Shown: in pieces, positions 8,053-16,276 of the stretch
How positions within the stretch are numbered: the first letter of the stretch is position 1
Layout of the letters: each line of letters begins with the position of its first letter
Assembly: GCF_000735135.1 (NCBI RefSeq)
Contig: NZ_JPLZ01000001.1
Span: forward strand, 1-64,000
Source: Chryseobacterium sp. FH1
GTDB lineage: Bacteria > Bacteroidota > Bacteroidia > Flavobacteriales > Weeksellaceae
Direction: 5' to 3'
DNA length: 64,000 bases
Made by a program: the position numbers and the translations under genes
The notes under the pieces: generated by a model
The model's database searches: none
What the model was told of the DNA's origin: nothing
Seen by the model: the letters and a program-made list of their open reading frames with translations, nothing else

Positions 8053-10152
8053 ATGAATCCACTTTTAGAAAAATTCAACACCAAATATACCTCATCACCT
8101 TTCAGCGACATCAAAGAAGAACATTACCTTCCCGCATTTCAGGAATTGGTAAAAACCGCTGAAAAAGAAATCGACGAAATCACACACAATCCAGAAAATC
8201 CATCTTTCGAAAATACAATTGAGGCAATGGCATTTTCCGGCGAACAATTGGACAGAGTTTCCAGTATTTTCTTCAATCTTAATTCAGCCGAAACCAACGA
8301 CGAAATCCAGAAAATCGCGCAAGATGTTTCACCACTTTTGACCGAATTCTCTTCCAAAATTTCTCAAAACGAAAAATTATTCGAAAGAATCAAAAACGTT
8401 TACGACCAAAAAGACACTTTGTCATTGAACGAGGAACAAAAAATGTTGCTCAATGAAACTTACAAAGGTTTTGTGAGAAGCGGAGCTTTATTAAATGAAG
8501 AAGACAAAAAGAAACTGGAGAAAATCAATATGGATTTGTCCATCAAGTCGCTTCAATTCGGACAAAATGCTTTGGCTTCGACCAACGCTTATTTCAAACA
8601 CATCACAAAAAAAGAAGAATTGAAAGGAATTCCGGAAGCGATTCTTGAGCAATACGAGGAAGATGCAAAGGAAAAAGATTTAGAAGGTTACGTGATTACA
8701 CTTCAATATCCAAGTTATCTTCCTGCACTGACTTATGCAGAAAACCGTGAATTGAGAAAAGAATTGGCATTAGCAAACGGAAAAAAATCCTTTGATGGCG
8801 GCGAATTTGACAATCAAAACCTCATCAAAGAAATCGTGAAACTTCGTCAGGAAAAAGCGGAATTGTTGGGTTATAAGAATTACGCAAATTTCGTTTTGGA
8901 GGAAAGAATGGCAAAATCGCCGGAAAAAGTGTTTGAATTCCTGAACGAACTTCTGGACAAAGCAAAACCATTCGCTCAAAAAGAAATCGAGGAATTAAAA
9001 ACCTTAGCAAAAGCCGACGGAATCGAAGAAATCCAAAGTTACGACCACGCTTTCTACGCTGAAAAATTAAGAAAACAAAAATTCGATATTGATGATGAAG
9101 AACTGAAACCTTATTTCCAATTGGAGAAAGTTCAGGAAGCAGTTTTTGGGTTAGCAGGAAAGCTTTTCGGATTAGAATTTAAAGAAATCAATGACGTTCA
9201 GAAATACCACGAAGATGTGAAGACTTATGAGATTTTTGAGGTTGGAAGCGGGAAGTTGGAAGATGGAAATGCAGAAGGCTTCGAGAACCTCAGCCTGACA
9301 AACGAAAAGCAAGAAGCCAAAAGCCAATCGCTAAAAGCAATTCTTTACGTCGATTATCATCCTCGGAAAGGAAAACGTGCCGGCGCTTGGATGACGAGTT
9401 ATAAAAATCAATACAAAAAAGACGGCGAAAATTCCCGTCCGCATATTTCAGTGGTTTGTAATTTTACAAAACCGACGAAAGACACACCAAGTTTACTGAC
9501 TTTCCAGGAAGTGACTACCTTGTTCCACGAGTTTGGTCACGCACTTCACGGCGTTTTGGCAGACACACAATATCCGAATCTGTCCGGAACATCCGTGAAA
9601 TGGGATTTCGTGGAATTGCCTTCTCAATTCTTAGAAAATTTCTGCTACGAACCAGAATTTTTGAAAACCTTCGCCAAACATTATCAAACCGGAGAAATCT
9701 TACCAGACGAAAAAATTGAGAAGTTATCTCAAAGCAAATCGTTTATGGAAGGCTATCAAACGATGAGACAAGTTGGTCTCGGCTTGTTGGATATGGCGTT
9801 TCATTCGGAAGTTGGAGAGTTGGAGCGTTTGAGCGTGAAAGAGTACGAAGTTGAAAAAACTGAGGCTACAAGTATCTATCCTTCGAATCCGGAAACGGCG
9901 ACTGCACCTAGTTTTTCACATATTTTCCAAGGTGGATATTCGGCTGGTTATTATTCTTACAAATGGGCGGAAGTTTTGGATGCGGATGCGTTTCAATATT
10001 TCAAAGAGAATGGAATATTCAATCCGGAAATTGCTTCAAAATATAAAATCCTTCTTTCTTGCGGCGGAACCAAGGACCCGATGGAATTGTTCAAAGCGTT
10101 CCGTGGAAGTGAGCCGAAAGTTGAGAGTTTATTGAAAAGAGCCTTCGGATAG
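8053..10152 (+). CDS. M3 family metallopeptidase (oligopeptidase A / dipeptidyl carboxypeptidase type)
   Basis: A zinc peptidase that degrades short peptides in the cytoplasm. It has 699 residues from the ATG at 8053, close to the family size of about 680. The thermolysin-like motif HEFGHALHG starts at H492, and the third zinc ligand should be E in the ENFCYEPEFL or following helix. N-terminal helices (NPENPSFENTIEAM, LLNEEDKKKLEKINMDLS) are typical. There is no signal peptide. The upstream 22 codons of the open frame come from a repeat, so I reject that longer start. Residues about 397-430 are an odd low-complexity insert, translated from three kinds of short repeat DNA, just before the conserved ILYVDYHPRKGKRAGAW block. 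Confidence 0.92.
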   Translation: MNPLLEKFNTKYTSSPFSDIKEEHYLPAFQELVKTAEKEIDEITHNPENPSFENTIEAMAFSGEQLDRVSSIFFNLNSAETNDEIQKIAQDVSPLLTEFSSKISQNEKLFERIKNVYDQKDTLSLNEEQKMLLNETYKGFVRSGALLNEEDKKKLEKINMDLSIKSLQFGQNALASTNAYFKHITKKEELKGIPEAILEQYEEDAKEKDLEGYVITLQYPSYLPALTYAENRELRKELALANGKKSFDGGEFDNQNLIKEIVKLRQEKAELLGYKNYANFVLEERMAKSPEKVFEFLNELLDKAKPFAQKEIEELKTLAKADGIEEIQSYDHAFYAEKLRKQKFDIDDEELKPYFQLEKVQEAVFGLAGKLFGLEFKEINDVQKYHEDVKTYEIFEVGSGKLEDGNAEGFENLSLTNEKQEAKSQSLKAILYVDYHPRKGKRAGAWMTSYKNQYKKDGENSRPHISVVCNFTKPTKDTPSLLTFQEVTTLFHEFGHALHGVLADTQYPNLSGTSVKWDFVELPSQFLENFCYEPEFLKTFAKHYQTGEILPDEKIEKLSQSKSFMEGYQTMRQVGLGLLDMAFHSEVGELERLSVKEYEVEKTEATSIYPSNPETATAPSFSHIFQGGYSAGYYSYKWAEVLDADAFQYFKENGIFNPEIASKYKILLSCGGTKDPMELFKAFRGSEPKVESLLKRAFG
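9241..9340. repeat. Cluster of short repeats inserted in frame in the M3 peptidase gene
   Basis: Within the coding region a purine-rich stretch (GGAAGCGGGAAGTTGGAAG), a family B element (9277-9301, GGCTTCGAGAACCTCAGC) and an AAGCCAAAAGCCAA stretch follow each other. Together they encode a polar insert of about 30 residues. The frame stays open and conserved peptidase sequence resumes at LKAILYVDYHP. Confidence 0.6.
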
Positions 10153-10153
10153 A

Positions 10154-10597
10154 ATGAGAAATACAGAAAACAAGAGTGAAAATCACTTAATTTATTTAAA
10201 GAAAGTTGACTTAATAGAGGACAATGGTATTTCGTTAAAATTTGACAACTTACCTGATTGGAACAAAAAGAACAATTTTTACAGGAATGATAGGTTTTAC
10301 GATTACTATGATACTATTGAAATTTATTTTATTAAAAACATTTCAAACTATTATTTGAATCTTAAAAGACTAATTGGCGAAATTATTTTCATTGAAAAAG
10401 AATCGATAAATATAATAAACTTTTGGGATGAGGATTTTGGCTCTGAAGATGCAAATACATTTGATTATTTGGACAATATCGAAATTAATAATTTGGAAAT
10501 AAAAAGAATTCCGAAAACTGAATATGACTGGAAAACTGATTATGTAAATCTTGAGAAAGTTTACTTAGAACTAATAAATAAAAAATCTAACTATTGA
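10154..10597 (+). CDS. Hypothetical protein, 147 aa
   Basis: I do not recognise this protein. It is acidic and rich in N, I, Y, D and K (for example NKKNNFYRNDRFYDYYDTIE), with no signal peptide or membrane segment. It looks like a small alpha/beta cytoplasmic protein. It begins one base after the M3 peptidase stop and overlaps the TTG start of ychJ by four bases, so it is probably translated as part of that operon. Its composition is far more AT-rich than the flanking genes, suggesting later arrival. Small acidic proteins of this kind are often immunity proteins, but nothing here proves that. Confidence 0.6.
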   Translation: MRNTENKSENHLIYLKKVDLIEDNGISLKFDNLPDWNKKNNFYRNDRFYDYYDTIEIYFIKNISNYYLNLKRLIGEIIFIEKESINIINFWDEDFGSEDANTFDYLDNIEINNLEIKRIPKTEYDWKTDYVNLEKVYLELINKKSNY

Positions 10598-10971
10598 ATT
10601 GTCCCTGCTGTTCCGGAAAATCCTACAAAGATTGTTGTCAACCTTATCACAAAAAAGAAAAATCTGCACCAACTGCTGAAGCTTTGATGCGTTCTCGTTT
10701 TTCAGCGTTTGCCATTCCAAATGGTGAATATTTGTGGGAAACAACGCTTCCATCGAAACGGAAATTCCATAACAAAAAAAGCTTGCAAGAATGGGGCGAA
10801 ATCAATGATTGGACGAAGTTGGAAATCGTGGATACGCCGTCAATGAACAAGGTGGAGTTCAAAGCGTTTTACACGGATGAAGATGGAAATCCGCAAGTTC
10901 ATCACGAGTTATCGACTTTCAAGACGATTCAGAATCGCTGGTATTATGTGAGCGGAGTATTTTTGGATTGA
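10594..10971 (+). CDS. ychJ: YchJ family protein with SEC-C motif, TTG start
   Basis: A 125-residue UPF0225/YchJ protein. The N-terminal SEC-C zinc-binding motif (CPCCSGKSYKDCC, residues 3-15) is found in SecA tails and is thought to bind zinc. The NTF2-like rest carries PTAEALMRSRFSAFA and the closing W-Y-Y-V-SG. The start must be TTG at 10594: an in-frame TAA lies at 10588-10590, only one CTA codon intervenes, and the SEC-C motif begins at codon 3. TTGA overlaps the stop of the preceding 147-aa gene, indicating translational coupling. The biochemical role is unknown in the family. Confidence 0.88.
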   Translation: MNCPCCSGKSYKDCCQPYHKKEKSAPTAEALMRSRFSAFAIPNGEYLWETTLPSKRKFHNKKSLQEWGEINDWTKLEIVDTPSMNKVEFKAFYTDEDGNPQVHHELSTFKTIQNRWYYVSGVFLD

Positions 10972-10983
10972 TTTTCATTAATG

Positions 10984-11008
10984 GGCTTCGAGAGCCTCAG
11001 CCTGACAA
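10984..11008 (+). repeat. Family B repeat, single element
   Basis: GGCTTCGAGAGCCTCAGC followed by CTGACAA lies just after the ychJ stop, between convergent genes. It is the GAGAGC variant of the CTTCGACTCCGCTCAG family. Confidence 0.65.
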
Positions 11009-11058
11009 TGGATAAAATTATCTACTCTTAGAAATGTCACTGAGGATGGAAATGTTCT

Positions 11059-11301
11059 TTACAATCCTTTTTTCTTCTTCTGTCTCAAAACATACAGATA
11101 CAAACTTTCCACTTTTGCTCTTGCCCAATCGGTTTTTCTCAGGAATTTCAGTGAGGAATTGATGCTTGGATTGTCGGCGTTGAAACATCGGATGTTGATT
11201 TGTTTCCCCAATTCTTCGAAACCATTATAATAATCCACCAATTCTTCCAAAATCGCGTCGAGTCTTTTGCCGTGTAAAGGGTCTTTCGAAGTTTGTTCCA
11301 T
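11059..11301 (-). CDS. VF530 family (DUF2132) DNA-binding protein
   Basis: An 80-residue protein matching the VF530/DUF2132 family over its whole length: DPLHGKRLDAILEELVDYY, then INIRCFNADNPSINSSLKFL and RKTDWARAKVESLYL. The family solution structure is a small helical fold suggested to bind DNA; its function in cells is not established. The C-terminus is a basic tail (RQKKKKGL). The gene stands alone, convergent to ychJ. Confidence 0.85.
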   Translation of the reverse strand: MEQTSKDPLHGKRLDAILEELVDYYNGFEELGKQINIRCFNADNPSINSSLKFLRKTDWARAKVESLYLYVLRQKKKKGL

Positions 11302-11448
11302 TTTGTAAAATTATTGATTTTAATGTAATTTTAAACGCAAAGTCTGCAAAGATTTTTTTTATAATGATTTAAAAAATATGTGAGGTTCGCAAAGGCGCTT
11401 CGCTCAGCTAAGGCTTGAAACGTATTAAAGCCTTTTTAAAATACTTAA

Positions 11449-11580
11449 ACCACAAAAGTCACAAAAGAATATTTTACAAAAGCTTTTCAAAAAGAACAAA
11501 AAAGGAAAGCTTAAGTATTACTCTTTTTTGAACTTCTGCTAAAGTTAAAAAACGTCATCACCTTTTGTAACTTTTGTGGT
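11449..11580. repeat. Inverted repeat, 19-bp arms (ACCACAAAAGTCACAAAAG)
   Basis: The arm at 11449-11467 and the reverse complement at 11562-11580 differ at one base and enclose about 94 bases. It looks like a non-autonomous palindromic element. Confidence 0.6.
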
Positions 11581-11652
11581 TGATGTAGAACTCAAAAAAG
11601 CTGTTAAAGACATTTTATTTTCTTGATGTAATTTCCGCTTCTCCTTATTTCA

Positions 11653-11660
11653 TATATTTG
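11653..11660 (+). promoter_or_regulatory. -7 box upstream of the SGNH hydrolase gene
   Basis: A perfect TATATTTG lies 17 bases before the ATG. The nearest upstream TTG is 27 bases away, too far for a canonical -33, so the promoter call rests on the -7 box only. Confidence 0.35.
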
Positions 11661-11677
11661 ATTATAAATCAGAAAAA

Positions 11678-12331
11678 ATGAAAATCCTAACTTTTATTAT
11701 CCTTTTATTTTCTACAATGTCTCACGCTCAGGACTTCGCCAACTTCGGCAAATATCAGAAACAAAATCAAGAAGTAAAATCCAAAACAACAACACCAAAC
11801 TCTGTATTGATGGGCGATTCTATCACAGAAGGCTGGTTTGCCACAGACCCGGAATTTTTCACCAAAAACAATTTCGTCGGAAGAGGAATTGGTGGTCAGG
11901 TGACTTCGCAGATGCTTTTAAGATTTCGGGAAGATGTGATTTTATTGAAGCCAAAACGCGTGATTATCCTCGCTGGAACCAATGATATTGCGGAAAATCA
12001 AGGTCCTATTTCTTTGGATAAAGTTTTTGGAAATATTGTTTCGATGGTGGAATTGGCAAAAGCAAATAATATTAATGTTGTCCTCTGTTCTGTACTTCCC
12101 GCTTCCGATTTCCCTTGGAGAAAAGGAATGATGCCCGCTGACAAAGTGATTACACTGAATCAAATGATAAAAGATTATGCTCAGAAAAACAAAATCACCT
12201 ACATCGATTATCACACGCCTTTGAAAGACGACAAAAATGGTTTGCCTAAAGAAATCGCAGAAGACGGAATCCACCCGAACAAACTGGGTTACGAAAAAAT
12301 GGAAGCCATCTTGATGAAAAATTTAAAATAA
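11678..12331 (+). CDS. Exported SGNH/GDSL hydrolase
   Basis: A 217-residue secreted esterase-like enzyme. The signal peptide (residues 1-18, MSHAQ) precedes the four SGNH blocks: VLMGDSITEGW (catalytic Ser), GRGIGGQ (Gly), AGTNDI (Asn) and EDGIHPNKLGY (Asp and His). Family members remove acyl groups from lipids, sugars or peptidoglycan; the substrate here is unknown. The next gene starts within its stop codon (ATAATG), so the two are translationally coupled. A TATATTTG box lies just upstream. Confidence 0.88.
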   Translation: MKILTFIILLFSTMSHAQDFANFGKYQKQNQEVKSKTTTPNSVLMGDSITEGWFATDPEFFTKNNFVGRGIGGQVTSQMLLRFREDVILLKPKRVIILAGTNDIAENQGPISLDKVFGNIVSMVELAKANNINVVLCSVLPASDFPWRKGMMPADKVITLNQMIKDYAQKNKITYIDYHTPLKDDKNGLPKEIAEDGIHPNKLGYEKMEAILMKNLK

Positions 12332-12732
12332 TGAAAAAGGCAATTGTTATCCTATTCTTTCTTATAAACAGTATTTTATCATTCGCTCAAAATAAAATTG
12401 ACAAAGATTTAGAAAAATGTTTGGCTCAAGATAATTCTACGGCTGGCCAAAGAAACTGTATCAATTCTGCTCAAAAATCCTGGGATAAAGAACTTAACAA
12501 ATCATATATTTCATTAAGCCAAAAACTTTCAAAAAATGGAAAAAAGGAATTGGTGGAAGCGCAGAGAAATTGGATTCTCTTCCGAGATTCTGAATTCAAA
12601 TTGATTGACAAATATTATTTTGATGTGAAGAAAGGAACAATATTTTACGTCATCGCAGAGAATAAAAAATTGGAGATTATAAAAGCAAGAGCAATTCAAA
12701 TAAAAGATTATGATTATCAATATGACTACTAA
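12331..12732 (+). CDS. Exported LprI-like (DUF1311) protein
   Basis: A 133-residue protein with a signal peptide (hydrophobic 5-19, cleavage near SFAQ). The mature part has the DUF1311 pattern: two cysteines about 15 apart (CLAQDNS to RNCINSAQKSWDKELN), then L-SLSQKLSKNGKKELVEAQ and RNWILFRDSE. LprI of mycobacteria inhibits lysozyme, and many relatives have no known role. The ATG overlaps the stop of the SGNH hydrolase gene by one base. Both products are exported, so a joint envelope role is possible. Confidence 0.8.
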   Translation: MKKAIVILFFLINSILSFAQNKIDKDLEKCLAQDNSTAGQRNCINSAQKSWDKELNKSYISLSQKLSKNGKKELVEAQRNWILFRDSEFKLIDKYYFDVKKGTIFYVIAENKKLEIIKARAIQIKDYDYQYDY

Positions 12733-12820
12733 TAATCGAATATTTAAGTAAAGTTCTATATTCATATTGTTAAAAAATGTATTTTTAGGAAAATAATTCT
12801 CCATTAAAACCAATAACACT

Positions 12821-14164
12821 ATGAAAATGAAACATCTACTTTTTGCTATCACTTTAGTATCGAGTTTGTGCCTCAAAATCAATGCTCAAATCCAGCCCAC
12901 CAAAATACTCATCAATAATGTCGAGATTTTCAATGGGATTGACAACAAACTTGTAAAAGGAAATATTCTGATTGAGGGCAACATCATTTCCAAGATATCC
13001 CAATCTCCGATTCCTACAGACAAATCTGGCTCTACCAAAATCATAGATGGACAAGGCAAATTCCTGATGCCAGGATTGATAGATGCCCACGTCCATTTGC
13101 TTTTTGAATCTGTTCCCAAAATGCAGGCGATGACATCAGATTTTGCAATGTTGAACTTGCTTGCCGCAAAAGCTGCAGAAAAACAATTGCTAAGAGGTTT
13201 CACCACCGTTAGAGATTTGGGAGGCGGTTCTCTGTCGCTTGCCAAAGCTATTGATATGGGATTGGTAACCGGACCTAGAGTCTATTCCAGCGGTGCTTTC
13301 ATCTCGCAGACCGGTGGACACGGCGACTTTGGATTGCCTACAGATGTTCCAAGAAAAATTGGAGAACTGTCTTACGCCGAAAGAAACGGAATGGTAGCTG
13401 TTGCAGATGGTGAAGATGCGGTATTATTAAGATCCAGAGAACAACTGAGACAAGGCGCAACGCAACTGAAACTGATGGCAGGAGGAGGCGTTTCCTCGGA
13501 CTATGACCCGCTAGACGTAACACAATATACAAGCAAAGAATTTGCAACAGCCGTTTCTGCGGCAGAAAACTGGGGAACATACGTCACTGTTCACGCCTAC
13601 ACACCTTTGGCGATAAAAACAGCGATAGATGCCGGCGTAAAATGTATCGATCACGGACAATTGGCAGATGAAGCCACGGCAAAATTGATGGCACAAAAAG
13701 GAATCTGGTGGAGCCTGCAACCTTTTTTGGATGATGAAGATGCCAATCCACTTCCGGCAGGATCTCCTAATAAACTTAAACAAATCGAAATGACAAAAGG
13801 CACGGCAACAGCTTATGCCTTGGCCAAGAAATATAAAATCAAAACAGCTTGGGGAACAGATGTTCTTTTTGATCCAAAGTTGGCTGAGAAGCAAGGAAAG
13901 CAACTCGCCAAATTGATCAACTGGTATCATCCTTTTGAAATTTTAAAAATGGCAACTTCCACAAACGCAGAACTCTTGAGAATGAGCGGAAAAAGAAATC
14001 CTTACCAAAAAGGAAATTTGGGAGAAATCACAGAAGGCGCTTATGCTGATCTGATTCTCGTAGATGGAAACCCTTTGAAGGAAATCAACTTGGTCGCAGA
14101 CCCTGAAAACAAATTCCTGATCATTATGAAAGATGGCGTGATCTATAAGAATATTTTGAAGTAA
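12821..14164 (+). CDS. Exported amidohydrolase (imidazolonepropionase-like / prolidase-like)
   Basis: A 447-residue metal-dependent hydrolase with a signal peptide (to about residue 22, INAQ). Metal-site motifs are LMPGLIDAHVHL, the lysine that is carboxylated in this superfamily (ATQLKLMAGGG), VHAYT, CIDHGQL and TAWGTDVLF, and the small beta domain flanks the barrel on both sides. Relatives are annotated as imidazolonepropionase-related or Xaa-Pro dipeptidases, and it is not the cytoplasmic HutI because it is exported. hutH follows 79 bases downstream, and both genes share a GTATTTTTAGG block upstream. The substrate, probably an N-acyl or dipeptide bond, is unknown. Confidence 0.85.
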   Translation: MKMKHLLFAITLVSSLCLKINAQIQPTKILINNVEIFNGIDNKLVKGNILIEGNIISKISQSPIPTDKSGSTKIIDGQGKFLMPGLIDAHVHLLFESVPKMQAMTSDFAMLNLLAAKAAEKQLLRGFTTVRDLGGGSLSLAKAIDMGLVTGPRVYSSGAFISQTGGHGDFGLPTDVPRKIGELSYAERNGMVAVADGEDAVLLRSREQLRQGATQLKLMAGGGVSSDYDPLDVTQYTSKEFATAVSAAENWGTYVTVHAYTPLAIKTAIDAGVKCIDHGQLADEATAKLMAQKGIWWSLQPFLDDEDANPLPAGSPNKLKQIEMTKGTATAYALAKKYKIKTAWGTDVLFDPKLAEKQGKQLAKLINWYHPFEILKMATSTNAELLRMSGKRNPYQKGNLGEITEGAYADLILVDGNPLKEINLVADPENKFLIIMKDGVIYKNILK

Positions 14165-14243
14165 TATCTAAATCTAAGATTCATATAATTTCCTGCCGTA
14201 AATTCTTACCGAAAAGTGTATTTTTAGGCAAAATTTTTTAGTA

Positions 14244-15731
14244 ATGATCTACGGAATCGATACGCTTGGATATCAGGATGTTTTGGAAATAGCACAAAAT
14301 CCATCGCTTGCAAAACTCAGTGAAAAATCAAAAGAACAAATTATAAAGTCGCAAAAGAATGTTCAAGAAATTGTAGCTTCTGACAGGACGGTTTACGGTA
14401 TCAATACAGGATTCGGACCACTTTGCGACACCAAAATATCAGAATCGGAAACAGCTCAACTTCAGCACAATTTGATTATTTCTCACGCCGTTGGTGTTGG
14501 AAAACCGATTGATAAGAATATTTCCAAAATAATGATAATTGCCAAGATCCACGCTTTGTCGAAAGGATTTTCGGGAGTTTCTTTGGACGTGATCGAGCGA
14601 TTGATATTGATGTTAGAAAAAGACATCATTCCTGTTGTTCCGGAGCAAGGTTCTGTTGGAGCTTCTGGAGATCTGGCGCCTTTGGCACATTTGGTTTTAC
14701 CTCTTTTGGGATTAGGCCAGGTTTGGGAAAATGATAAAACGGTTGAAACAGCTATAGTTTTAGAAAAGCACAATATTCAACCTTTAAAACTTGGTCCGAA
14801 AGAAGGTTTGGGATTGATCAATGGAACACAATTCATCCTCGCTCACGCCATTATTGGATTATCAAAATTTGAATATCTTTTGGATCTGGCAGACTTGACT
14901 GCGGCAATGAGCCTTGAAGCTTATCGAGGCTCTGCAAGTCCTTTCAAAAAAGAATTGCACGACATTCGTCCGTTTGACGGAAGCCGAAAAGTGGCAGAAA
15001 GAATGCGAAACCTCCTGAAAGATTCCGACAATCTGAAGTCGCACGAATTCTGCGACCGCGTTCAGGATCCCTACTCGATGCGATGTGTGCCACAAGTTCA
15101 CGGGGCTAGCAGAAATGCTTTTGAACATCTGAAGCAAATGGCAGACACAGAATTGAATTCTGTAACCGACAATCCAATTATTTTAAGTGCAGAAGAATCT
15201 ATTTCCGGCGGGAATTTCCACGGACAATTGATGGCTTTGCCTCTGGATTATTGTTCATTGGCAGCAGCTGAACTTGGAAATATCTCTGACCGAAGAAGTT
15301 ATCTTTTGTTGGAAGGGAAATACGGTTTACCTAAGTTATTAGTAGAAAGTTCTGGACTCAACTCTGGCTTTATGATTCCGCAATATACAAGTGCAGCATT
15401 GGTTACAGAGAACAAAACGCTTTGTTTCCCAGCTTCCGCAGATTCTATACCGACAAGTTTAGGTCAGGAAGACCACGTTTCTATGGGAAGTATTTCGGGA
15501 AGAAAATTCAATCAGATCCTTGGGAATCTTGAAAATATTTTGGCGATTGAATTAATGTTTGGAGCACAAGGTCTGGAATTCAGAAGACCTGCAGTTTGCT
15601 CGGAAATTGTTGAGAAGAATTATGCAATTATTCGTTCTGTAGTTCCGAAATTGGAAAATGACCGATTGATTGGTGAGGATATTTTGAAAATTGCTGATTT
15701 GATTAGAGAAAGAAAACTGATTGTAAATTAA
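14244..15731 (+). CDS. hutH: Histidine ammonia-lyase
   Basis: Converts histidine to urocanate and ammonia, the first step of histidine breakdown. The 495 residues match the aromatic ammonia-lyase family. The MIO cofactor comes from A140-S141-G142 in GSVGASGDLAPLAHL, and other active-site blocks are YGINTGFG, NLIISHAVGVGKP, NGTQF and RDPYSMRC-like QDPYSMRCVPQVHGA. The HNLIISH stretch is HAL-like rather than tyrosine/phenylalanine lyase-like, though substrate choice within the family is subtle. hutU, hutI and hutG are not in the window. It probably has its own promoter. Confidence 0.9.
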   Translation: MIYGIDTLGYQDVLEIAQNPSLAKLSEKSKEQIIKSQKNVQEIVASDRTVYGINTGFGPLCDTKISESETAQLQHNLIISHAVGVGKPIDKNISKIMIIAKIHALSKGFSGVSLDVIERLILMLEKDIIPVVPEQGSVGASGDLAPLAHLVLPLLGLGQVWENDKTVETAIVLEKHNIQPLKLGPKEGLGLINGTQFILAHAIIGLSKFEYLLDLADLTAAMSLEAYRGSASPFKKELHDIRPFDGSRKVAERMRNLLKDSDNLKSHEFCDRVQDPYSMRCVPQVHGASRNAFEHLKQMADTELNSVTDNPIILSAEESISGGNFHGQLMALPLDYCSLAAAELGNISDRRSYLLLEGKYGLPKLLVESSGLNSGFMIPQYTSAALVTENKTLCFPASADSIPTSLGQEDHVSMGSISGRKFNQILGNLENILAIELMFGAQGLEFRRPAVCSEIVEKNYAIIRSVVPKLENDRLIGEDILKIADLIRERKLIVN

Positions 15732-15737
15732 AAAAAT

Positions 15738-15801
15738 CTTCGACTCCGCTCAGACTGACACGTTTTTCTTATTTGAGATGTCATGCTGAGCGGAGTCGAA
15801 G
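15738..15801. repeat. Inverted pair of family B repeats
   Basis: CTTCGACTCCGCTCAG at 15738-15753 and the inverted CTGAGCGGAGTCGAAG at 15786-15801 can form a hairpin. The pair lies between hutH and the GNAT gene, and the right arm holds an ATG that falsely lengthens the GNAT frame. Confidence 0.75.
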
Positions 15802-15824
15802 CACATTTAATCATCTTTATATTA

Positions 15825-16271
15825 ATGAAAACCCTAAGAACAACTTCCGAAAACCCAGACTTCCAAAATCTCGTAAAACAACTGGATGCTTATCTCGCCA
15901 TAATGGATGGTGATGAACACGGTTTTTATGATCAATACAACAAAATTGATTCGCTAAAAAACTGTATCGTCATTTTTGATAATGATGAGGCCGTTGCTTG
16001 TGGCGCCATTAAAGCTTTTGATGAAAAATCGATGGAAGTCAAAAGGATGTTCACGCTTCCGGAACAACGTGGAAAAGGTCTGGCTTCTGCCATTTTAAAA
16101 GAATTAGAAACTTGGACTAAAGAATTAGGTTACGAAAAAACCATTCTCGAAACTGGAAAAAGACAAACCGAAGCTGTTGCACTTTATCAAAAATGCGGTT
16201 ACAAAATCATTCCCAATTATGGGCAATATGCAGGCGTGGAAAACAGCGTTTGCTTTGAGAAGGAATTATAG
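15825..16271 (+). CDS. GNAT family N-acetyltransferase
   Basis: A 148-residue acetyl-CoA-dependent acetyltransferase. Motif A is VKRMFTLPEQRGKGLASAIL, where Q/R-x-x-G-x-G/A binds the pyrophosphate of acetyl-CoA. ETGKRQTEAVALYQKCGYK is the motif B helix and beta-bulge. The acceptor is unknown. I start it at the ATG at 15825 (MKTLRTT) because the 14 codons upstream are translated from the family B repeat. The gene is convergent to the CarboxypepD_reg-like gene, with another repeat between them. Confidence 0.85.
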   Translation: MKTLRTTSENPDFQNLVKQLDAYLAIMDGDEHGFYDQYNKIDSLKNCIVIFDNDEAVACGAIKAFDEKSMEVKRMFTLPEQRGKGLASAILKELETWTKELGYEKTILETGKRQTEAVALYQKCGYKIIPNYGQYAGVENSVCFEKEL

Positions 16272-16276
16272 ATTTT

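Larger units (their letters stand above)
11302..11677. other. Intergenic region with repeats
   Basis: No gene is seen. The left part has an AAACGCAAAGTCTGCAAAG-type repeat (11333-11352) and a GCGCTTCGCTCAGCTAAGGC block. The centre has a long inverted repeat (11449-11467 with 11562-11580). The right end carries a TATATTTG box before the SGNH hydrolase gene. The same AAACGCAAAG style recurs near 61200. Confidence 0.55.

Noticed and set aside
13338-13930. Two minus-strand frames within the amidohydrolase gene
   Set aside because: Antisense shadows of a gene with complete metal-site motifs.
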